From Tannerellaceae bacterium (GTDB lineage: Bacteria > Bacteroidota > Bacteroidia > Bacteroidales > Tannerellaceae), in the NCBI GenBank assembly GCA_031273385.1, contig JAISRY010000137.1:1-25608 (forward strand): 25,608 nucleotides of DNA. Direction: 5' to 3'. This document shows, piece after piece, positions 1 through 8,000 of this stretch. The notes beneath the pieces are model-generated. The model did no database searches. It was not told the origin of the DNA and was given only the letters and a program-made list of their open reading frames with translations. A program made the position numbers and the translations under genes. The first letter of the stretch is position 1. Each line of letters begins with the position of its first letter.

Positions 1-245
1 TACCCAATAAACTGCGTTTATCAAAAAGGGGAAATGACGAGAATTGATTGATTTTTAGCCGATTGTAAATTCTCGTCATTATAAACGCAGTGAAGCAATC
101 CAGGAGTGCGACACACAGACGCACTTCTGGATTGCTTCACTGCGTTCGCAATGACGGGAACTGCTTAATTGTAATCGGCTGGAAAACAACGCTATCGCCG
201 TCATTTCCCTTTTTGATAAACCTGGTTTATTGGGCGCTCGCCCTT
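1..245. repeat. Compound palindromic repeat, copy 1
   Basis: An inner hairpin has arms 74-110 and 120-156 that pair almost fully (core GCAGTGAAGCAATCC) around the loop ACACACAGA. An outer inverted pair surrounds it: 2-39 (CCCAATAAAC...) is the reverse complement of about 199-236 (...TTTATTGGG), and AGCCGATT near 57 faces AATCGGCT near 173. Most of the 240 bases can therefore fold on themselves. Bases 74 to about 242 recur in the same orientation at 12863 to about 13028 with only scattered differences. No transposase is visible, so a non-autonomous palindromic element or REP-like family is possible. Confidence 0.85.
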
Positions 246-337
246 AGGATGATAAGATCGTTCCTGCGCCGGACTAAGAGATGAGTAACGAAGAACTCAT
301 ACTTTGTTCGTAAACAACTATTGTTCAGGTCGGCACA

Positions 338-437
338 AACTAATGGTTTCACAGCTGTGAGGCGATCTCTTCACAGCTGTGATCCGATCGCCCAACAGCT
401 GTGAAGCGATCGCCTCACAGCTGTGAAACCATTAGTT
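338..437. repeat. 100-bp palindrome made of 22-bp units (array A)
   Basis: CAGCTGTGA starts at 352, 374, 396 and 418, an exact 22-bp period. Between these lie CGATCT (363) and CGATCG (385, 407), so two-fold symmetric hexamers sit every 11 bp. The outer arms 338-360 and 415-437 are perfect reverse complements (23 bp). The inner arms 361-387 and 388-414 pair at 22 of 27 positions. The dyad of the whole element is at 387.5. Weaker inverted similarity extends outwards to about 329 and 448. Confidence 0.9.
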
Positions 438-516
438 GTTCCCGACCTATTCATTAGTTCCTCCCGATGTAATCATTAGTCCCTCGTTATGTAATCATTA
501 GTTTCTACCGAGCAAA
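430..516. repeat. 22-bp-period CATTAGT direct repeats
   Basis: CATTAGT starts at 430, 452, 474 and 496, exactly 22 bp apart. ATGTAATCATTAGT occurs twice (467-480 and 489-502). This continues the 22-bp rhythm of the palindromic array just upstream, but the repeats are direct, not palindromic. No open frame of note crosses them. Confidence 0.8.
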
Positions 517-597
517 ATGCAAATTACTCGGCATCCAATTGAGATTTTCTCGGGAGCTAATTTTCTGCTATTTTATTGATAAATAGTTAGTTATTTG

Positions 598-630
598 TTT
601 GGTGAAACCCCATTTCGTGTTGTATATTCG
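598..630 (+). promoter_or_regulatory. Possible promoter of the VapE-like gene
   Basis: TTTG at 598-601, a 21-base spacer and TATATTCG at 623-630 resemble the Bacteroidetes -33/-7 promoter (TTTG and TAnnTTTG), with one mismatch in the -7 box. A start near 636 would give a leader of about 19 nt before the ATG at 655. This is a match by eye only. Confidence 0.35.
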
Positions 631-654
631 CGCTGAATTTTAAATTATAATCGT

Positions 655-1965
655 ATGATAAAAGACTCAATCAAACTTTTTTTGAGGCGTATTTATGGAA
701 ACCTGTTTCCGGTAGTGATGAAAAATAATGAACCCGTGCCGGCAGGATACGGCAAGGCGGTAGTGGAAAGAAAACCGTCGGAGCGGAAAAGGACGGACGG
801 GGAAACGCCGATGTTGCAGCAGATGGAAGATTTTCTGAAAAAGCATTATCTGTTTCGTTACAACCGGTTGACCGAAACGACGGAGTTTCGGGGAAAAAGG
901 CGGGCGAGAGAACCTTTCCGCTTAGTCGGGCAGCGCGAATTAAACACATTTTGCCTTGATGCACAGCGCCATGGGTTGGATTGTTGGGACAGGGATATTG
1001 CACGCTATGTTCATTCGGAACGTATCCCCTCTTACCATCCGTTTCATACCTGGATGAACGGCCTCCCCAGTTGGGATGGGACGGACAGGGTCGACGCCCT
1101 GGCGCAACGGGTATCCGATTCGCCGTTGTGGGTAGAAAGTTTTCACCGTTGGATGCTGGGACTGGCGGCACAGTGGGAGGGGCGCGACTCGCTTCATGCC
1201 AACAGTGTGGCGCCGGTGCTGGTCAGCCGCAGGCAGGGCATGCACAAATCCACCTTTTGCCGCATGTTGGTGCCCCCCTCCTTGCAAGGGTACTATACCG
1301 ACAGCTTCGATCCGGGTATTTCTTCCGGCTCGGAGCAGAAACTGACGGCGTTCGGCCTGATCAACATCGACGAACTGGATAAGCTGTCGGACAAGAAGAT
1401 GGCGCTACTCAAGAACCTGATGCAGATGGCAAAAATGAATATCCGCAAAGCGCACAAGAAAAATTTCGACCCACTTCCCCGCCTGGCCTCGTTCATTGCC
1501 ACATCGAACAGAAAAGACCTGTTGACCGACCCGACCGGAAGCCGCCGTTTCCTCTGCGTCGAGGTGAAACAAAAGATCGACTGTTCGCCCATCGACTACG
1601 AACAGCTCTATGCCCAGTTGAAGTCGGAGCTTTCCGCCGGTGTGCGCCATTGGTTTACGACCGAAGAAGAGACGGCGATTATGGAGAACAACGCCCCTTT
1701 CCGCCGGCAGGGGATGGAGGAAGATGTGTTTCACCGCTGCTTTCGTTTTCCTGAAAGCGGCGAGAAAGGCGAGCTGCTTTCCGCCGCCTGTATCTTCGAC
1801 ATACTGAAACGGACTAACCCTTCCGCCATGCGCGAAGTGACCGCTTATGCGTTCAGCCGTTTGCTTCCCGCCATAGGCGCCCCTCGCGTACATACTAAAC
1901 ATGGCAACCTGTACCACCTTATCCCCCTCCATCCACGCCGCGCCGCCCTATCAACCGAACGCTAA
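655..1965 (+). CDS. VapE-like P-loop protein with DUF3874-type C-terminus
   Basis: A 436-residue protein resembling the virulence-associated protein E (VapE) group, primase/helicase-like superfamily 3 P-loop proteins common in Bacteroidetes islands and phage-related elements. The ATP-binding loop is QGMHKST, with His where the usual glycine precedes Lys. LINIDELDK is the Walker B strand, and TSNRKDLLTDPTGSRRF is the family's sensor-like segment. The last 70 or so residues (from about LSAACIFDILKRTNPSAM to VHTKHGNLYHLI) match my memory of DUF3874. No N-terminal primase or BT4734-type domain is present, so the protein is shorter than fused homologues. It stands alone, facing sprA tail to tail, with palindromic arrays upstream. 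The exact biochemical role is unknown; DNA unwinding or replication initiation for an element is inference. Confidence 0.85.
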   Translation: MIKDSIKLFLRRIYGNLFPVVMKNNEPVPAGYGKAVVERKPSERKRTDGETPMLQQMEDFLKKHYLFRYNRLTETTEFRGKRRAREPFRLVGQRELNTFCLDAQRHGLDCWDRDIARYVHSERIPSYHPFHTWMNGLPSWDGTDRVDALAQRVSDSPLWVESFHRWMLGLAAQWEGRDSLHANSVAPVLVSRRQGMHKSTFCRMLVPPSLQGYYTDSFDPGISSGSEQKLTAFGLINIDELDKLSDKKMALLKNLMQMAKMNIRKAHKKNFDPLPRLASFIATSNRKDLLTDPTGSRRFLCVEVKQKIDCSPIDYEQLYAQLKSELSAGVRHWFTTEEETAIMENNAPFRRQGMEEDVFHRCFRFPESGEKGELLSAACIFDILKRTNPSAMREVTAYAFSRLLPAIGAPRVHTKHGNLYHLIPLHPRRAALSTER

Positions 1966-1968
1966 GCC

Positions 1969-2052
1969 CTCCTTTCACCTCCTTTCACCCTCCCTTCACC
2001 ACATTCAGCTATTTGTCAATGTGTTACGCGGAAGGTGAAGGGGTGAAGGGAG
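1969..2052. repeat. CTCCTTTCACC repeats and facing inverted copy between convergent genes
   Basis: Three near-identical CTCC(T/C)TTCAC units lie at about 1969-2000. GGTGAAG and GGTGAAGGGAG at 2034-2052 face them, giving an 11-bp perfect stem (1990-2000 with 2042-2052) or an 8-bp alternative. The element fills the 101-bp gap between the VapE-like gene and sprA. There is no U-tract after the stem on either strand, so a classic intrinsic terminator is not supported. Confidence 0.6.
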
Positions 2053-2066
2053 AAAAAAGCAAAACA

Positions 2067-5000
2067 TTATTGGGTGAGGGAGAAGCGGATGGTGATGCCG
2101 TAGCTGGAGTTGGTGGTGGGGTAGGCGTTGCTGGAGACTAAGGGCTGGTTGATTTGGAGGTCGTAGAATGCGCGGAGGGTTAGGGAGCGGCTTAGGCCGT
2201 ATTCGGCGGAGAACTGGATGACTTTGGCCTGGTTGCCGCTGGTGGCTTGGGTGAGGTTGTCGGATATTTTGCGGATCAGGGACTGCATTTTCTTGTAGGA
2301 ATAATCCAGTTTGACGGTCAGGTCGTTGCTGAAATCACGGCTTTTCTTCATTTTCAGTATCTTGTTGAACTCGGCGTAGGTGTATCCGACGCCGACTTTG
2401 TATTCGTCGGAGACGGCTTCGATGATCTGGTAGGAGGAGATGTTGAGGTTCAGGGTGCGGGTCGTCCGGTAGTCGGCCTGCAGCGTGATGTTGTTCAGGA
2501 GGGTTCCCTCGACGCCGAACAGCGGGGTGAATCCCTCGATGATGCTCACCGTCCCGATGACGTAGGGCGAAGAGGGCAGGATGTCGTTGGTCTGTTTGTC
2601 GAGCGTAAAGCCCAGGCCGTTACCGGCGCTGACCCAGTCGAGCGACGAGTTGTAGCTTCCCACCGAATAGGAGCCGCGGTATTGGTGGCTCAGGACGACG
2701 CTTTTGAAGTACTTCTTTATGCCCGGCAAGCGCACCAGTCCGTCGTAGGTGATGCGCCAGTTCGGTAGCAGGCTGGCGAGCGAGGGAAAGGGCGAGAGTG
2801 TGATGCTCTTTGCGCTTCTCCCGGTATAGGCCGCCAGGAATGCGGGGATCAGCACATCCGTCGCGTTCTCTTTGACGCCGCCATTGAGGGGGCTGTAGGG
2901 TTGGCCGGCGAACGAGGTGCCGGCGAAGAATCCGGTCTGTGGATAGGAGGTGCCGGCGTAGGCGTTTTCCAGGCGTTCGGCGATGATTTTCCGGTTGTTC
3001 AGAAAGGTCTCGAACGTGGGGGAGGCGTAGCCGTTCTGGGCATTGCCGATGCCTTTGAACGATGTCCCGAGGGCGATCGTCGTCATGGTAAAGGTGCCGC
3101 CGTAGATCTCGGGACGTCCTTTGTACATGTATTGAACGGTGGTGTTGCGGGTATCGACGCGGTCTACGTTGAGGTTGATCTTCAGCCCTGCGGCAGGCTC
3201 AAGGAACATGGTTGCTTTCAGGTTCTTGGCGCTGTTGATGATGGCGGGGTTGATGTTGTTGCTATTCATGACGAGGTGGTCCCTTGCGATCAGCTTGTCG
3301 ATATAGCTCCGGTTGGTGGCGCCGAAAGCGAACCCCAGGCCGGGCGTCAGTCCGCCGGTAGAGCGCCCTTGCCCGAACATATCGCCGATTTCGGGGCGGA
3401 ACCCGGGGATCATCATCCCGTCGGTCAGCGTGTATTGGATCCCCATCTGGCGGATCATCATCAGGAAACGGGCGCCATATTCGGCCGTTTGGTAGAGGAA
3501 GTTCTCCGAAAGGGGCGGCTTGGGGTAGACGGTGACGTTGAGCTTTGCGGTGTCGCGGTTCAGGATGCGGATCTGCGTATCGTCGACGGCTTTGAACTTG
3601 ACGGTATAACGCTTGCCGCCGGCGCCTTTTGCGGTGACGAGCAGCCGTTTCGTTTTCAGGTCATGCTTGAGAAAGGTTGCGCTGTCGGGGCTGAGCTGAA
3701 CCTCTTTCTCGACTTTCTTCTGCCGGTTCCTGTCCGCTGCGGTTTGGGGGAGTCCGGTGCGGTTACGGGTTGCCGGTGCGGTGCGTGTGGAGCCGGAGAA
3801 TTTCTGGTTGACGGAGCGCAGGAATTTGCTTTTGTTGTAGAGGTTGACCAGGCCGAAATTGGCCTGTATTCCCTCTTCGCGGTGGTTGCGGATGATGTTT
3901 CCCAGCTCGGTATTGGTGTCGATGATGGCGCCGCGATCCCAGTTGTAGGTGGCGTTGTAGGTGATGCCGGTGGTCATCCAGTCGAGCCCGGGCAGGCGTT
4001 GGAACGGCACGTTCCAGGTTACTTTCAGCGACTGGTCGTATTTCATGGGCGTCCCCAGATCGGCGATGCTTTGCCGGATGGAGTCTTTCCATACCTGGTA
4101 TTGGTCGGGGTTTAGGCGTTTGTTGACCTGTACGTGCGGCTCTTCGATGCGGGCGTTGGTGCCGGAGGTGAACGTGGCTTTCAGGTCGTTGGTGAAGTTC
4201 CAGGAGAGGGAGAACGCCCTGTCCCAATAGAAGTTCTGGCTGAAAGAGACGGGCAGGTTGTTGCTTCCCGTCGTGTTGTTGAGGTCGCGCAGCTGTATCT
4301 CGTAGTAGTTCCTGACGAGGGATGTCTGGAAGGTGATGGTTGCCGGCAGGTAGCTAATGCTCAACTGCTTGAGGTAATTGTTGTTTTGCTTTAGCTTCTC
4401 GAACGGGCGGAGCGGCTTGGCGTATGGCGTATAGGTGTAGCCGAAATTGGCGCGGTAGTCTTTGGTCGTCTCGTACTCGGTATCGGGCTTGTTGCGCTGG
4501 CTTTCGCTGTAGGAATAGCCGAGCGAGAAGTTGGCGGGATCGTAGGGCATCGGGTTCTTGCTGCGTATGTCGACTTTGACGTTGTTGAGGGCGATGCTTT
4601 TGGTGTTTGTCCGTTCGCGGGCGAAGTTGAGGATGGAGTCCCTTTCGCTTTTCGTGGCTACGGCATCCAACGCCTCCTTGAGCTTGACGTCCTGATCGAG
4701 GGGATTGTATTTCGGGTCGATGACCTCTTTCGAGTAGGCATAGTAGAGGGGGATACTGACGTTGGTTTTGGCGGGGAAGAATTTGCCCAGCTCGACGGAG
4801 GTGGCGACGCTGTATTGCGTGTAGTCGTCGAGGCGGCGTTGGTTGAGCGTCTGATCCAGCCCGCCGAAACCGGCCGTCTCGATGCGCCCTGCCAGGTTGA
4901 CCGTTCCGAGGTCGGAGAGGGCGATGTTGAGGCTTCCGTTGGCCGCCCATCCGCCCGATTCGTTGAAGTCGGAGATGCGCAATTCGTTGATCCATACTTC

Positions 5001-8000
5001 GGCGCTTTTGAGGCTGTTGGAGTTGTTGCGTATCCCGATCATGATCACCTTTACTTCCGCCAGGCTGGGGTTGCCTACTACGGTGACGGTATTGCGGGTA
5101 TTGTCGGGATCGTATTCCGAATAGGGCGTCTGGTAGGTGACGCCGCCTACGCCCTCGCTCTTTGCACGGTTGCGGCGGAGCTTGAGGCCGGTCAGCGTTT
5201 CGAGGCGGAAGTCCAGCAGGTTGTTCCTTGGCCAGACGGCCTCCTGGTCGCCGGCGTTGTTGGTGTTGTAGGTGTTGCTGTGGGGGGTAAGGGCGAGCGG
5301 GACTTCATACTCGTAATAGTTGTTTTTATAGTCGGAGCCTAAGCGGATAAAGACCGACAGCTCGTCGTTGCGGAGGTCTGTCACGTCGTTGATAAGCGCT
5401 TCGGCATGTGTAAAGAGTTGCATCCGCTTGTATTGGCGGAAGTCGTAGAATGTATTCTTATAGACCGCCCGTGCATCCTGCGAGGCGAGGTTGGTGATCT
5501 TCATGGAGAGCGCCTGCTCGTTCTGTTTCGTGATCTGTGGCTGCCCGGGGTCGATCATGCGCGTGATGCCCGGCGGCAAGACATAGTTGACGGGCTGGCG
5601 GTCGCCGTTCTCTTCGATATTGACGGTCGAGACGTCCAGCGTCCCGTTGATCGCGGGGGCTGTCCCTCTCCTGGCGAGGTCTTGCCCATAGCTGCGCCAC
5701 TCTCCCCGCACCAGTTTGAACGTCCCGAAACGGAGGATGGTCGTGTCGCGGAATCCGGTCATATAGAGCCGCATGAAACGGATGGTCTTAAAGTCGCGGA
5801 TAGACCCGACGGCCCGGGTATACTCCTTTACCGGCACCTTGAACTGATACCATGTGACGCTCTCCTCCCCGGAGTTTTCCAACCGCACGGTGGCCGTGCG
5901 TTCGTTGACGATGTAGTTCATCCCCACGTTCATGCTGTCGGGGTGGAGCCGTATCCTGTATTGGAAATATTTCTCGTTCTCGTTCATCGTATTGTCCTGG
6001 TTGAGGTCTTCGACGTCGGGGACGGAGCGGGAGGAGCCGTTGTACTGCTCGTTGGTGTCGTTGGAGCGGGAGTTTCCCTCGGTGCCGTTGTAGCGCTTGT
6101 AGCGGTCGAGGATGGAGGTCTCTTCGCGGTCGAAAAGGGAGTTGCGGTAGTGCATGAAATCATCGGCGGAGGGGTCGGCGGAGATGCGCTGGTAGGCGTC
6201 GGGCGTTAGCCGGCCTTGCAGCTGTTGGAGGTAGGCGGCATGGTGCGTTTGTTCGTCGGCGGAGGATAACCCGTCCAGCCCGACGTCCTGCACTTCGCGG
6301 GCACCCGCCGAATTGTCGAACGCATAGACCGTACTCTGCTGGCGGGGAACCCTCCCCCAAACCGTCTGTTCCACCTTGGCCGTATCGCCGTCGATCGGCA
6401 GGCCGTTCTCGTAGAACTTCTTTTCGTCTTTCAGGATATCTTCCGATACCTCCCCGAGGTTGAAGTAGAGGTATCCTCCCTCCGACTGGGGCTTATAGAT
6501 ATAGGGATCCAGCATCCAGAACTCAATGTACTCGATGTTGGAGGCTTCGAAGTCCGTCTGATCCAGCTTACGCATCATGCCTCCCCACCGCTTCTGTGGC
6601 TCCCTCAGCCACCCCTCTTCATCCAGCTCGTCGGCGATCAGGTTGTAGGGGCCGCGTTCGTTGGGGTAGTAGGCGACGTTCAGTACGGGGAGAATATTGT
6701 TTTCGTTATAGCCCAATTGCCGGTTGGGGAAGAGTTCGTCCGAGCGGACGGAGCGCACGTAATGGTTGGATAGCTGCTCCCTGTCCCTTTTCAGGTAGGA
6801 GGGCATGAGGGAGGAGTTGGTGCGCGTAAACATCCCGTCGATATAATACCAGGCGAGCAGGGCGCGGTTCTTCCCGTAGGTGAGGTCGTTGACCGCCCGG
6901 GCTTCGTCGAACGCCTCGTAGGGGGTGCTGGCCAGGTTCCAGGGGTAGGGCTGGAGCAGGTCGATACCGCTTTGCGTCGATTCGAAATCGTCGAGGTAGG
7001 AATAGCCGCCGGTATATTTGTTCTCGTAATGGCCGGCGATCAGGTGGGCGAACTCGGCGTTGAACGAGATCTGGCTGGGCTTGGTGAGGGTGAGCAGCGG
7101 GAGCTTGTCGACGAGGTTGGTCAGCCACTGGCTTTCGCCCTTGTAGGCGGTGTTGACGCCCCATAGCGTATTACGGATGGACTCGTCGCCAAAGGCCGTT
7201 TTCGTCGTCAGCGGCATCTCGGACAGGTGCATCAGCGTACCGCCCAAGAGGAAGTCCTTGCTGAACTGGTATTGCAGGTCAACACCCATCATCGTTTTGC
7301 GCTGCATGCTGTACATGCTCTGATTCTCGAGGCTGACGCTGATTTGCGAGCCGCTGAGGTTTTCGTTCAGGATCGTCACCGTGCCGGAGGTATAATCCAC
7401 CGTATAATCCACATTCTCGGTCAGCAATACGCCGCCGGCCATCACCCTGACGGAGCCACGCGCGACGTTGCTGGCTTCGAGCTGTATCTCCGATCCGGAG
7501 GAGGCCTTGTATTCGCCCCGGAGGATAAACTTATTCTTTTCGGCGATCTGGCGGGCGACGGTAAGGGTCGAGTCGTACAGCTCCTGGTAGACGTATTTGT
7601 CGGCGATATTGTCGTTTCCTATCTTCTTGCGCAGGTAGGAGCCGAAGGGTTCGACGGAAGGGAAGATGATCCGCCCGTTTTCGGGCAGCGCCGTTACGCC
7701 CTGCACGAAATCGAAGAAGCCGTCGGGATAGGGGTTATCCCTGGCGTCCAGCCGGTCGAGGTTCATCACGCGCAGCAGGATAAGGCCGTTCACGTCGCCC
7801 TCCTGGAGGTAGTTCAAATAGATACCGGTCGTATCGCTCTGGTAGAGGATATCCAAGCGGAATTTCTCTTTCTGCACGGAATAGGCGTCTAAGGAATAGA
7901 CATTCTTCATCATCAGGTTCCAGTACATCATGTCGGGCGACAGGGTGGTGCCTTTCAGCAGCTTGACGAACAGGCTGGCGGCGGTGTTCTCTACATTGTC

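Noticed and set aside
90..284. 64-codon plus-strand frame
   Set aside because: It lies inside the compound palindrome; its residues are simply the translated repeat, and the matching repeat copy at 12.9 kb does not keep the same frame.
349..382. CRP-type sites (TGTGA...TCACA)
   Set aside because: The arms are 10 bases apart instead of 6, and the motif arises from the periodic CAGCTGTGA cores.
349..516. CRISPR array
   Set aside because: Units are 22 bp end to end without unique spacers, the repeats are palindromic or drifting, and no cas gene is near.
1990..2052. Bidirectional terminator between VapE-like gene and sprA
   Set aside because: The stem has a 41-base loop and no U-tract on the exit side of either strand.
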